DNA from: Venturia oleaginea
Taxonomy: Eukaryota > Ascomycota > Dothideomycetes > Venturiales > Venturiaceae
NCBI GenBank assembly: GCA_013176395.1
Contig: JABMLP010000021.1
Location: forward strand, 124,001-188,000
DNA length: 64,000 nt
Direction of reading: 5' to 3'
A program made the translations under genes and the position numbers. Shown piece after piece: positions 39,745 to 50,216 of the stretch (positions are counted from its first letter, which is position 1; each line of letters begins with the position of its first letter). Below the pieces are notes generated by a model. That model saw only the letters and a program-made list of their open reading frames with translations. It was not told where the DNA came from and ran no database searches.

Positions 39745-40701
39745 CGTGACAGCTTACCTCGAAGCAGAATCTCCGACCGAGGATCCCAATTCGTTGCTAT
39801 TCTCTGGAAAGTACTATGCAAACGCCTCGGAATCCGAATCCGCCTCTCTACCAGGTTCCACCCCAAGACAGATGGCGGGACCGAGCGAGCGAATGCCCAA
39901 GTCGAAATCTACATCCGTGCTTACTGCAATTATCAACAAGATGATTGGGACGAATGGTTACCACTCTGCGAATTCGTGATCAACAACACACCCTCCAATG
40001 CAACAAAACTCACACCATTTTTCGCCGCCTACGGCTACGATCCACGCTCCGGATTGGAAGCGCCAATTCAACCAGACCGTAACGCCTCTCGCCACGAGAT
40101 TACCGAGACACGAAAAGCTAATTCCATGGCTGACTTCATGGCAAACCTTGAGATGATTTGCTACAACGAGATCCGCCACGCCAGCGCTACCTACGAATAT
40201 TTCAAGAACAAACATCGGTTTGGTTCTCCAAACTACAAAGTTGGTGACTGGGTTTGGCTAAACCTCAAGAATATCAAGACCACACGCCCATCCAAAAAGT
40301 TGGACTGCAAGTTCGCCGGCAAATTCAAGATTCTACAAGCCCTAGACCACGACGCTTACAAACTCGAGCTCCCTACTTCTATGCATTTCCATCCCGTCTT
40401 TCATACAAATCTACTGCTCCCTGCCTACCCCCCGTCCGACAGGATGTTTCTAAACCAGAATGACTCGCAACCTCCTCCCCTCGATGTTGAAGAAAACGAT
40501 GGAATCTACACCCTGGATGAAGTCGTTGATTCACGATTCAACAAAGCTACGAAGAGATTTGACTACAAGGTTAAATGGGAAGGCTATTACTTACCGACAT
40601 GGGAACCCCTTCAGTTCTTGCACAACGCAAAGAGCGCGGTTGATGAATTTCACCAGAGATATCCAAGAAAACCAAAACCAACCGGGTACAGGCCTGGTTA
40701 G
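39745..40701 (+). pseudogene. Gypsy F pol 3' portion: integrase core end and chromodomain
   Basis: One frame from about 39745 to 40701 in a phase different from the ORF that starts at 39746. Integrase: SDRGSQFVAILW, RFHPKTDGGTERANAQ with the catalytic glutamate, then FVINNTPSNATKLTPFF and the GPY/F-like KLDCKFAGKFKIL. Chromodomain: YTLDEVVDSRFNKA ... YKVKWEGYYLPTWEP. The first Asp of the catalytic triad and everything upstream are missing. A different lineage from A, D and E, judging by the motifs. Confidence 0.85.
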
Positions 40702-40786
40702 GATTCGATCATGCTTCAAGTTTGTCAGTCACCTCGCCAAATAGTTCAGTTTGAACCATTGCGCCTCGGCCTTGTTGGGGGGTTAC

Positions 40787-40927
40787 TGTCATGATCGAAC
40801 TATGTTGGTATTCGAATGCAGTTAAATGTAGTTAAATGTGGTGGTTCTGCTCGATCAGGTCTAGCGCGAGACTAGTCGCAAGTACTTAGACTCGTCTCTA
40901 CCTCTTAGTTAGCTCCTCATCCTTACA
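40787..40927 (+). repeat. Probable gypsy F 3' LTR
   Basis: TGTCATGATCGAAC follows the G-rich tract GTTGGGGGGTTAC, in the right place for a polypurine tract and LTR start. A possible end is CATCCTTACA at 40927. No second copy is in the window, so the end is uncertain. Confidence 0.5.
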
Positions 40928-42452
40928 ACTTCGCACATCCCATAGAATTCAAGTCATGCTTCCAAGTCAAGTCCAAGGTCAAACGTGACACCATGTCCCC
41001 TGGCTGGGCCTCCGTCCGTTTGGCCTGCTTGAAGTACATTAGTTGGTACTTTGTAGGGTTAAATGTCGCCCCATGTCTCTTTGCCCAAGCGATACATCTG
41101 TCACGTGCAACGGTTAGTCTCCGGCAGTTGTCTGCGGCCGATGCCCCCCAGGCAATCAAGTTTGTGTCGTCCACGAAGCCAAAGCCGACCAGCCCATCGT
41201 TTGGTGTCTGGAATTCCTCGAGTAGCTCCGAGATAAAGAAGAGGAAGAGTATCGGTGAGAGGTTGGACCCCTGCGGTATCCCGGTCCTGGCTGAAGTCCA
41301 CTCGCTCGTAAATCCGGTAAAGGACACCTTGGTTCGCCTCCCTTCCAAGAAACTTTCGATAAACCTCAGGATCCATGCCGGCACTCCCTTGCTCCATAGT
41401 AGGTGCACTAACCTCCTGTGCGATACATGGTCGAAAGCCCCTTTGAGGTCAAGACTTAACATGGTTAGAATCTTTTTGGCGGTTGATTTCCATGACGTGT
41501 GTATATTGCTGCGCAGGAACGTTACTGCGGAGAAGGTGGACCTCTGCTTCCTCCCGCCAAACTGGTTCCACGGCAGTGCGCCGCTTTTCCCAGCAAAATC
41601 TGTGAGTTGCTGCGCGACCACCTTCTCCACCAGCTTCGCAAGTATATTTTCCAATTGGATGGGCCGGTACGCTCCCGGGTCGGTGTAGTCGCCCTTGCCC
41701 TCCTTCTTCAGGACGCACGTGATGGATTCCTTAAATGACGGCGGGAGACCTCCAGTCTCAAGCATGGTCTGTATCGCTTCCGCAACCGGCTTTTTAATGT
41801 CCTTCACCAGCAGCTTAATAGCTTCGTTCTGGATCTCGTCCGGCCCTGGGGCCTTCATATTGGGCATTTCCAAGATAACCGTCTCGATCATCTTCTCTGT
41901 AATATCCGGCACTTCTTCGCCCTCGAACCGTATGGCCCACGGCCGGTCTAGTCCTGGTCCCCCTTCGATGTCGCTGAGATCAGCCTCCTGCTGCGCGGGA
42001 AAGAATTTCTCTGCCAGGATTCGCGCTATATCGGCCATGTCCTTGCTTTTCCTGCCTGTTCTCGGATTGACCAGATCGGGCATTTGGGGGAGACCGGGTG
42101 CTCCTTTGCGGCTCCATTTTGATATTTTCCATAACCCTTTGTTGTGTGGTACGGCGGGGTCATTGGTAAACTCATCTAGGAAGGTCCTCCAATTGTCCCT
42201 GGAGAGTCTTCGAATTTCCCGATCTAGGGCTTTGGTGGCCGTTCGCAACCTTTCCCTATCTCTGGCCGCAAAGCTCCTTTTGTAGTCTCGCCGGGCATCA
42301 TCCTTCTCCTTGACCAGTTCTGCCGCGCGGGGGGACCACCCTTTCCTCTCTTTCCTTCCTGGTTTGATCCTGGGGCACAGTTCCACCAGGGCTTGGTGTA
42401 TGGCCTCCTGTAGCGCCACCATTCTATCTCCGGAACTTTGCCATCCGGAGGC
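40923..42452 (-). pseudogene. Second LINE-like element: ORF2 RT fragment
   Basis: A 499-codon open stretch. Linker rich in charged residues, then RT: MKAPGPDEIQNEAIK, YRPIQLENILAKLVEK, LSLDLKGAFDHVSH, GIPQGSNLSPILFLF, GFGFVDDTNLIAWG (catalytic FVDD). The endonuclease N-terminus is missing beyond an in-frame stop near 42450, and the C-terminal part ends abruptly at the F LTR (40923). It differs from the LINE at 34412 (FVDD rather than YVDD), so it is a separate lineage. Confidence 0.85.
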
Positions 42453-42567
42453 CGCGACTCTCTATCTGAACTCTCGCGGATCCATCCTGTCGGTATTGAA
42501 CCTCCCCAGAACGGTATATAGGGGGGACGTTGGACGGACTTTCCTTTCTCTCCTCGTGGTTATCTCA

Positions 42568-42930
42568 TGTTATGTTTCTCATACAGGTGCTTCTTCAACC
42601 TACTACAGTAACGACCTTTTACTTAGACACAATCAAGCACAAGTCATATGCACACGAAGCAAGCCCACCCCCAACCTTCATACTAACCGACAAGCGTTCA
42701 GGATTGATCTGAGGATCAAATCGGTTAGACGACAATTGAATTGGGAGATACATCGGACGGCTAGGATCTAGTGAGCCTCCAAAGAACCTGAGCAAGGGAA
42801 GGTACTTAAGGTAAGTACTTCCAGACTGATATTGCCCTTACCCCAAACCCGCGGACCAGAGCAAGAGGACACATGTGTCAAGAAGGTCTTGACATAATCA
42901 ACTGTGTTGAGAAGCGAGTTCTCCGTAACA
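42568..42930 (-). repeat. Candidate solo LTR (TGTTACGGAG ... CATAACA)
   Basis: Read on the - strand, it starts TGTTACGGAGAACTCGC at 42930 and could end CATAACA at 42568. It holds the inverted repeat TGTCAAGAAGGTCTTGACA. No target duplication was found (TCTCA versus GTTTC), so the boundaries are tentative. Confidence 0.4.
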
Positions 42931-42944
42931 GTTTCTATGAAAAA

Positions 42945-43095
42945 ACCCGTTTGAAAACCCGTTTCCCCCCGCCCCGTTTACGAAACGATGCCCCTAGCCT
43001 TGGCGGGGTGGGTCGGGTTGGAGTCTAAGGACCTAAACCCGCCCCGCCCCTCCACCGACCCAACCCGTTTGACACCGCCCTGTTGGGGACCCTAA
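42945..43095. repeat. GC-skewed imperfect inverted repeat
   Basis: AAACCCG and CCCGCCCCG motifs are repeated, with an opposing G-rich stretch (GGCGGGGTGGGTCGGGTTGG) that could form a hairpin or G-quadruplex. No gene. Possibly a short non-autonomous element. Confidence 0.5.
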
Positions 43096-44462
43096 TTCTT
43101 CCCCATTAATAAGGCTATTATATTTCCCTTAAAAGTGATAAAAGAAATGAAGCCTATTTACCATAACTAGCAACAACTATCACGGCTAGCCGTAACGTTA
43201 GAAAGGCTGGTGACAACAATCTGCAGTGGTATGTACTAAATGTGATATTGAAGTACAGGTGCTAAGGGAAAGGCCTACTTATAGGTCATGTTGTGGCTTT
43301 GTCTGTGACGTGTGTTAGATTCTAGAGCAATGTACTTGTCCTAGCAACCTAGCAAGCCGTCACACAACTCAATCAATATTGTAAAACAAAGGTGCCCAAC
43401 CACAAATTGTAAAACGAGAGCTGCATAAAACCAAGCCTGTGAGCCAACCTCAAAAAACGTAGACCACATCAACAAGTAAGATTTTGTCCGTTGTCTCGCA
43501 TTTCGTGAACAGCTTTACCCCACATATTCCTCATCTTGCATTGTGCAGCTGAATCAATCCCGAATCGCATATCGTTCAGGTGACTGATCTAATTGAGGAA
43601 GGACCCAACCGAGTGGAAGATACGGATCCAACGAAAACCATGATCGAATGCTTTGTTCTACAAGTTATGCTGAATCTAGGGCGGGAGATGTGAGCCGAGG
43701 CAAGCAAAGTGAAAGAATTCGATTCGTGTAAAATGCGAGAAGAAGACGAGCAATTTGTTCTGCAATGCGCCAAAATTCGGTATTGCCTGCAGGATAAAGC
43801 TGGCGAGTTTGCAGGACGAGATCGATCTGATGCGTTGAGGTTGTGGAGCGTGGTACAGCAGCGACTCAACATCAAATGAAACTTCTGGGAGAAATTTGAC
43901 ATTCGTATGCTCTTTGTTCAATTAAAGCTAATCTCAAGCGCGTCACTATAAAGTTTGACTGGTGGAAAGATCATAATTGAGATGAACAGGTCCAGATTTG
44001 TCCGCGCTGAGAAGCCTGAGAGCACTACGAGCGGATTCCTTTTCGAATCGGGTAAGACAGTACTCGTATTTGGCACTCATAGAAACGAACGCCACGATAA
44101 CCAGCAACCAGAAGGTTGGTCCCGAGGGTTTCGCATAGTTGCCGATCTAGGTCAGGTGTATTTGATTGCGTGCGTGACATAATTGTGGTAGATATAGTCG
44201 TGTATTGACGAAGGCGTTGTGGTAGGACAGCTTTTTCTCGACGCTTGATCTTTGTTGAATGATGGATTTGAGCTCGGGACGATAGCTCGCGATGGTACCG
44301 AGACATTAGGAATCGATCGCCCTTCCACAGGAGGACCATCAATTAGAGTGCCTTCCACTAGCTTCGAATCCAGAAATCCAGCTGTCTACGAGCAGTCCTT
44401 CAACTTAGGATCGATCTCAATAAATCTTGAGTGATGTACTAGAACAGATTATCGTCAGATAT
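43096..44462. other. Non-genic stretch
   Basis: About 1.4 kb with only short, overlapping ORFs of biased composition on both strands and no recognisable motifs. It marks the transition from the transposon nest to host genes. Confidence 0.5.
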
Positions 44463-45087
44463 TTATCGAGGTTTCTCGCGACTAGAAGAAGATGAACAGG
44501 GTTCAGTAGTGAGTACGAGGAACATGAACTTCAGGACCCACCGTGCTTCCAATATCTTAGCGGAACATGATGCACATGAAGCAAACCCGTCTGAACCTGA
44601 CAAGGTACAGATGGGACCCATAGCCATTGCAGGTCTCACAATCCTCATCCTTCAATTTGTCGCAAAGCATGCGACAGGTAACTTTCTTTCCGGTCTCGAC
44701 GGCAAGGGGCCCTTTGAGTATGGTGAGAGACTGGTTCGCGATTGTCTGGTACTGAGGAATGCCAGTGACAACGTGGGACATTTGCCGGTTGACCGCTCTC
44801 ATGTTAGCAAATGAGCGGAGGTCGAGGTGCATGCAGACATCTTGTATGATTTCGGTTGGTAGTGTATTAAGGTCTCCGAGATCAACACTGGGTGGATGGG
44901 TAATTGGGATGATTTGAGAATTGATCGTTATTAAATCGGGGTGTTCAGCCTCAAGCGGAACGATATAGGAATGGTTTTGCCGAACGAAATATGTGGAATT
45001 GGAATACTGCTCGATAACTTGTGAGACAGCGCTGGAGACGGACTGTGTCATGGCTAGAGCATCTATGATGAGGGACATTGGATCCAT
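44463..45087 (-). pseudogene. F-box-like protein, probably a pseudogene
   Basis: From ATG 45087, residues about 74-105 read LNTLPTEIIQDVCMHLDLRSFANMRAVNRQM, an F-box motif (SCF ubiquitin ligase adaptor; binds Skp1). Then comes a fungal-type tail with CETCNGYG and RRVCFMC. The frame stops at 44557, just after the second cysteine pair, while a neighbouring frame (to 44463) continues with CSAKILEARWVLKF, which looks like the missing continuation. So one frameshift near 44570 has probably truncated it. An unrecognised short intron is the alternative. Confidence 0.55.
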
Positions 45088-45333
45088 TGCGATAGTCGAG
45101 CTCGGCGTGAGTGAGAAAGAACCTCCAGCTATGAGAACAATGAGCCATTCTAGTGAACAGGCAGCGACGCCAGGGAAGAACAGATTGATTTATTGAACAA
45201 AGGATCGCTCATTGTACAGCATGTCAATTATTAGGCTGGACCCTTGCAGCGATCGCCTTTGTCGCCCCACCAGAAACGGCCATTTTCCTCCACGTCCCAC
45301 GATAAAGTCAGCAAGTGTTTGTATAGTAGCTGG

Positions 45334-45723
45334 TCAGGGACCTTCGTGCTTCTGCCAAGTAAGGTATGTAACAAACGCTGCCAGGGACGTGGCTGACCCG
45401 CGATACGTGTTGACGGCCCGCTGCGGAATCCAATCGAAATGCTTTCTGAGAACGTCCTCGTCTTCATGATGGTGAGAAAGTGCACGAGGCGAAAAGCTTG
45501 ACGAAAGCACCACTGGAGAAAGACATTTGACGATATGAGGAAATGTCAGGGTCAGCAGGTTGGCAGCCAAGGTTGTACCTGCCGTCCATTTGAGACCAGG
45601 GGGTCTATTCGCAAGAAATATTGCTGCATTACGCCACGTGGCTTTGTCCCGAGTTAAGGGTATGAACACCTTGATATAACAGTAGAGAATGACTGAGAAA
45701 AGTGTTGGGAATCGAGGTGGCAT
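45334..45723 (-). CDS. Hypothetical small protein, 129 aa
   Basis: Not recognised. Two hydrophobic stretches (residues about 6-22, and about 52-75 with LTLTFPHIVKCLSPVVL) could be membrane segments. No family motif. It may be an exon of a larger gene with the ORF at 45821-46090, but I found no convincing splice pair, or it may be chance. Confidence 0.3.
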   Translation of the reverse strand: MPPRFPTLFSVILYCYIKVFIPLTRDKATWRNAAIFLANRPPGLKWTAGTTLAANLLTLTFPHIVKCLSPVVLSSSFSPRALSHHHEDEDVLRKHFDWIPQRAVNTYRGSATSLAAFVTYLTWQKHEGP

Positions 45724-45820
45724 GGATATTGCGAAGTTTCAACTGTCGAACCTGAGATTCTCCAAACCCTGTCATCCCAGAATGCAAGACCATCAGCGAA
45801 GCTAGGAAAGTTTTGAGATT

Positions 45821-46090
45821 TCAGTCAAGTGGCGGGTAGCCAGAGTACGTCAATAGGCCTAGAGACCACGAAAATATCAGGACCCAACGGATCGATAGCT
45901 TTGCTCGAGCCGCACGAATCTGGCGTGGACGAGGATTGACCGAGTCTGGCTCCCAAAAGTCTTCATTGGTCGACCAGATTGGTGGTGGACGTTGAGATGA
46001 AGCATGGCGAGTGTCATGTCCATGGATAGCTAAGATAGAACTGATTAGCAAAGGACGAGACAGAAGAATGAGAACATGTTTGCCCACCAT
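45821..46090 (-). CDS. Hypothetical ORF, 89 aa
   Basis: Hydrophobic N-terminus (VLILLSRPLLISSILAI) and C-terminus (WVLIFSWSLGLLTY) around a polar, proline-rich middle. Not recognised. Same strand as 45334-45723, so possibly a 5' exon of the same degraded gene. Confidence 0.25.
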   Translation of the reverse strand: MVGKHVLILLSRPLLISSILAIHGHDTRHASSQRPPPIWSTNEDFWEPDSVNPRPRQIRAARAKLSIRWVLIFSWSLGLLTYSGYPPLD

Positions 46091-46201
46091 CGGTTGAGTA
46101 GACTGTTATCCTGCACGTAATCTTGAACTTTATCAGCAGTAAGAGAAGCAATGTTGGTAGTACAGTCAAATTTTGATTCCAGGTGACTTCCTCGAGCTTA
46201 T

Positions 46202-46702
46202 TCAGGCGGTGAACAAATCCTGGCCTCCTTGCCCTCCAGTAAGTCTCACAAGCCAGTCATCTCGTCCCTTGACGATCCATCTCAGCCCGGTACGGTCTTC
46301 CATACCACCTTGGTTGCTCACCCAACTTGACAAGGCCTCGTGGACAGCTGTCCCATCGTCGCTTGGGACTCGGATCCATACATGCTGTTGGTCGATCTGG
46401 AGTATATCAACGGGTGTTGCAGCGCCCATTTGACCAATAAAGCGTGACAATGCAGCCGAGAGGTAGCGTCGCACTGTGATGGCGTCAAGGGCTGGTTCGT
46501 CGCTGGCAGGTTTTGGGATGTTGGTTGTTGAAGATGTGAAGAGTTGTAGGTGAAGGTAGGTCCATCGTGGAGATGCAAGTGTCGCTGTATGATATCTGGC
46601 AGATCCGTTTGGCTTCTTGCACTTTTTCGTCTGTTGTTCTGTGGGATTGTGGCTTTCTGCTGCAACAGGTGTGGGTTCACCAGCTGTTCTCATCCTCTCC
46701 AT
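46202..46702 (-). CDS. pop8: RNase P/MRP subunit Pop8-like protein, 166 aa
   Basis: Small subunit of RNase P and RNase MRP, which trim pre-tRNA 5' ends and process pre-rRNA in the nucleus. After a variable N-terminus (about residues 1-40, Gln/Lys-rich), the conserved part begins WTYLHLQLFT and runs through LDAITVRRYLSAALSRFIGQMGA, VDILQIDQQHVWIRVP and, near the end, RWIVKGRDDWLVRLTGG. This is the pattern I associate with the fungal Pop8-like family (an alpha-beta fold related to Pop5/Rpp14). Single exon; ATG 46702 is the first in frame. It is divergently transcribed from ess2 across 205 bp. The family call is from memory of motifs. Confidence 0.65.
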   Translation of the reverse strand: MERMRTAGEPTPVAAESHNPTEQQTKKCKKPNGSARYHTATLASPRWTYLHLQLFTSSTTNIPKPASDEPALDAITVRRYLSAALSRFIGQMGAATPVDILQIDQQHVWIRVPSDDGTAVHEALSSWVSNQGGMEDRTGLRWIVKGRDDWLVRLTGGQGGQDLFTA

Positions 46703-46907
46703 TACTATTCTGGCTTCGTTGTCGTTGTAGTTGTTTGCAGCAAATGCATTCGCTTGGTCTTATCTTATCTCGATGTGGGAGTAGAATAGCCGTCCTTCAA
46801 CTTCCCGGAGCCTCATCACCATCTCCTTCCAACAGTCCAACTCCAGAAACACCAACAATCCCCGGTCACCTACGGCTTGGACACTTCTATAGAGGAAATA
46901 ATAAAAC
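46703..46907. promoter_or_regulatory. Shared intergenic promoter of pop8-like and ess2
   Basis: 205 bp between two divergent start codons. It has C/T-rich tracts and no clear TATA box. Both genes act in RNA maturation, so co-regulation is possible but unproven. Confidence 0.5.
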
Positions 46908-48332
46908 ATGGCCTCACAAACACCCTCCAAAGCGCTGACCAAGCGGTCCGCTGAGACTGCCCTTATGCCTCCACCCCCCGCGCCAAAACGTGTTAAACGA
47001 CCGGTGAGAATAGTGAATGAGGAGAACTATATCTCAGCTCTGTCGCACATCATAAAACGCGACTATTTCCCAGGTCTAGCCGAGACAGAGCTACAGCAAG
47101 AATACATCGACGCGCTGGATTCGAAGGACGCGAAATGGATACAAGAGGCAGGACACAGGCTCGAACAAGGCATGACGCCAGGTCCAATTCGCGGAAGAAG
47201 AGGAACAAGCATGACTCCGGGAGTGACTCCCATGCGAGGAATAGGTGGTGAAACTCCGGTTGGACCAGGTGGCGCAACTCCCACAAGCGTAGCAGCACCT
47301 GAGAGGCAACCTCTGCCAGAAGGCTTGCAACAGGTTGACAAGAAAGATCTAAACCTCTCTCTGGCAGCTTTTCAAGAAAAGTACACCTCCGACGACAACG
47401 AATCTTTCTACAAGCTAGTGGACAAAGAGAATGTCAAGAAACGGGAGAAACATGCTTGGCTATGGGATGGCAATCAGATGGCTGCTCCACGCAAGATCCT
47501 CCACAGGATTCGAGAAGCAAAAACCAGAGCCGAGCTGACAGGATCGAGTGTCTCAAACGATCTGCTGCTCGCAGAGATGGCAAAGGACAAGCGACCAGCA
47601 ATGGTCGACCAGAAACCCCACAAACCCTTGAATGCTTTCATGTTCGCCCCCGATTCTCTGGAAGATCAACAGCAAACTGTCGCCCAGGCACGAGAAGAGG
47701 CTTCTTTGGCCCCTCCCAAAGCTATCCGTCACAACAATACGCGCATGCCAGTTGCAGAGGCAGAACCCATCTACGCCGTACCATCTTCTCCGTCCATGTC
47801 TGCCATTGACGCCGCGATAGCTGGACGTCCAAGACTGTCTGGTTCTGAACCAGGATACAGCGGCGCAGATACACCCAGAGTATGGGGCTATAAATTCATA
47901 GATGCAGAGCCAACTCCTGCTGAGATCGCATATACAAAAGGTCAACTCGCGCCTCCAAACCCTGCGGATTTACTCTCCCGTTTGGTCGCAAATAACGATG
48001 GCCCCGCTTTCAAGATTTCGGAGAAGAGCAGCAGAGAAGACCTGCATCATAAGCTTGTTGAGAAGAACACAAAGAAGAAGCGGGATCAAGCCAATCGCCT
48101 GGACAAGCTATACGGTAGCGAGACGCCTGTCTCGAGAAGTTCCGCCAACATGAGTACAAAGAGAAGACCAGACTTCTCGCCTGCGGCTCAGAACCTATTG
48201 CGGATGATGAAAACACCGAACCGAAAAAGCATGGAGGAGGCAGCCAGCGTGACAGAGAGCAACAAGCAGAAGCGGGAGAAGGGGAGGTTCAGTTCTTGTT
48301 TGGGACTGACACCGAGGCCCAAGAAGAAGTGA
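46908..48332 (+). CDS. ess2: Ess2/DGCR14-family nuclear protein, 474 aa
   Basis: Homologue of Es2/DGCR14, a late-spliceosome-associated nuclear protein in animals, worm and fission yeast. Hallmarks: an N-terminal region after a basic stretch (KRVKRP) with VNEENYISALSHIIKRDYFPGL, the Gly/Pro/Thr-rich TPG segment (about residues 85-125), LSLAAFQEKYTSDDNESFYKLVDKE in several conserved blocks, the Trp-rich KREKHAWLWDGN, VWGYKFIDAEPTPAE, and the C-terminal SPAAQNLLRMMKTP. Uninterrupted single exon of normal length. ATG 46908 has a good context (AAACATGGCC). Basic, charged and largely disordered, as in the family. Confidence 0.9.
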   Translation: MASQTPSKALTKRSAETALMPPPPAPKRVKRPVRIVNEENYISALSHIIKRDYFPGLAETELQQEYIDALDSKDAKWIQEAGHRLEQGMTPGPIRGRRGTSMTPGVTPMRGIGGETPVGPGGATPTSVAAPERQPLPEGLQQVDKKDLNLSLAAFQEKYTSDDNESFYKLVDKENVKKREKHAWLWDGNQMAAPRKILHRIREAKTRAELTGSSVSNDLLLAEMAKDKRPAMVDQKPHKPLNAFMFAPDSLEDQQQTVAQAREEASLAPPKAIRHNNTRMPVAEAEPIYAVPSSPSMSAIDAAIAGRPRLSGSEPGYSGADTPRVWGYKFIDAEPTPAEIAYTKGQLAPPNPADLLSRLVANNDGPAFKISEKSSREDLHHKLVEKNTKKKRDQANRLDKLYGSETPVSRSSANMSTKRRPDFSPAAQNLLRMMKTPNRKSMEEAASVTESNKQKREKGRFSSCLGLTPRPKKK

Positions 48333-50216
48333 GGAACTCTTTTTCAAGATTCTTGGCGCTAGATTTCTAGCGCACTGCTTACGACCATCGCCAGACTAGC
48401 AACAGCACTCTCGAATCGATGGATTGTATTTTGGGATTCAAGTTTTGGTCGTCCATACGATGGAAACATCATGGATTTGGCTGCTCCTTGTGGTAATTCA
48501 TGCTACGGATGGACATGTTGTATCGACGCTGCAACTATAGAATTCGCGATACTCCCGTATTACAGAAGACAACGTTAACTCGGTGGGCAGAATTACGATC
48601 TGGCCAGAGACAGTCTTGACCTTTGATTCACAGGGCGTTAGGTTCCCTCGTCTCAATCCTCAACCTCATCCTCATCATGTACATGGAGAAAAGTCTCCGA
48701 TCGCTTTGGTAGGGGATTTGCTTGGATGCCTTGGTAGATATTTGAATATTGCATGGCTCTGCAAAAGCGACGGTGAAAACTCTGGGAGCTCAGCTGGAAC
48801 ACGGCACACTAGAGCCAATTCTCTGCCCTCTCAATACACTCTTTCAAATACATAGTGTTCGCATATGGATCGATATCGATAGATTTCTGGCAAGATCCCA
48901 GACGAAGAATGCCAGAAATTTATCGTTATCAGTCCCTAATTGAAAATGTTTCTTTGGATTCCATGTGTTGTTGAAAGGCAGAAAATTGGTAGCCCCCAAT
49001 TGTAGATAAATTTGGTAGTAGAAAAGGCTAACCACTTTTCTTTCTTAAGTCACGCAAACCGCCTTGTGCTCATGAAAGTGAAAAGTCTGTTCAGTCAAGC
49101 ACAAACTCCGTCAGACTGGTCGGTCACTGAGTTTGGGCATCCGCGATGGAATCTTTGGTAAGATGGGGTAAGGCGAACGATACATATCCGTAGTTCTTGG
49201 ATCTGGTCCTGAGATCTGGAATCGAGCTGAAAGCCAGGCCTGGCGTGTTCTTAAATTACTGCACAATTTCGACATCCTCTAGATTCCGTGCATGCATGCA
49301 AATACCTCAATTTCCAAGTCGCAGTCGCAGTCTATGTGTTCACTTCATTTGTCCTGCTGGCTCATTCGTCTACTCACTGACGCCTTCGAACATGCGATTC
49401 CAAATCCGCCTGTCGATTCGAAGCGCAGTCCTGTGCAGACCGTCGTCAGATATAGGATGTTCATGTCTTGATTTGTTTTCCTTTCGTGTTGTACAAGCTC
49501 GTTTAGTGAAGGAAGTCTATGCAGTGCTCCGCCGTCCTAATATTTTTGAGCCCACCCAACGCCAATTGTACAAATGCTCTTATCGCACACGTCGGCATGT
49601 CTTCCCGTTGTCGAACATGTACAGACGCATGAAGTTCCTGGCCATCGTTCTCATTCATACCAGCGATTTAACGTAGTCCACCACGAAGGGTGCTGCGCAT
49701 CTCGTTAGTCGAGTCGTTGGATCGGTTGAAACGGGGGCGTACATAAGTATAGAATCACACATGATGCAAGTGTGCCGTAGACTGTTTGAGTAGCGACTTC
49801 TTCGGCGGCCTATGAGGAAAGTGTTAACCTATGCTCATTGCGGGTGGATAATGAGCAGTCGAACCTTGACTTCGGCTGGGGATTGTGATGCTGTTCATCG
49901 TCAGCATTCAATCTCGCGGCCTAGACAACAAGCATCTGTGGCTTACAAGGTCCGAACATGTTGTCTAAGCGGGATCTGTCGAGATTGCTGTGTTATTGTT
50001 GCTGTCGATGATGTTTTGTCACTTAGTCGTTTCCGACTTTTCTGGATGCATTAAATCGAGCCTCAGGCCAACAACACCTCCGAACAGCATTCCGGACGGG
50101 AGTCGCGAACGTCTCCCTTCACCTCCAAATATCTCCCTTCACCTCCAACTATCTCCCTTCACCTCCAACAACTCGTTCCCCCATCACCCTCCACCTTCCT
50201 TACACCCAAATCCACA
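48333..50216. other. Intergenic region between ess2 and iws1
   Basis: About 1.9 kb. Only short ORFs without family motifs (such as 49197-49676 on +). The right end contains a 20-bp tandem repeat just before iws1. Confidence 0.5.
50110..50170 (+). repeat. Three CT-rich repeats upstream of iws1
   Basis: CTCCCTTCACCTCCAA occurs three times (about 50114, 50133 and 50152, period 19 bp) in the presumed 5' UTR, ending 47 bp before the ATG. Pyrimidine-rich tracts are common near fungal transcription starts. Confidence 0.7.

Noticed and set aside
40993..41688. 231-codon + strand ORF
   Set aside because: Antisense shadow of the LINE RT at 40923-42422, which has clear RT motifs.
49197..49676. 159-codon + strand ORF
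   Set aside because: No motif; cysteine/serine-rich composition typical of chance ORFs in intergenic sequence.
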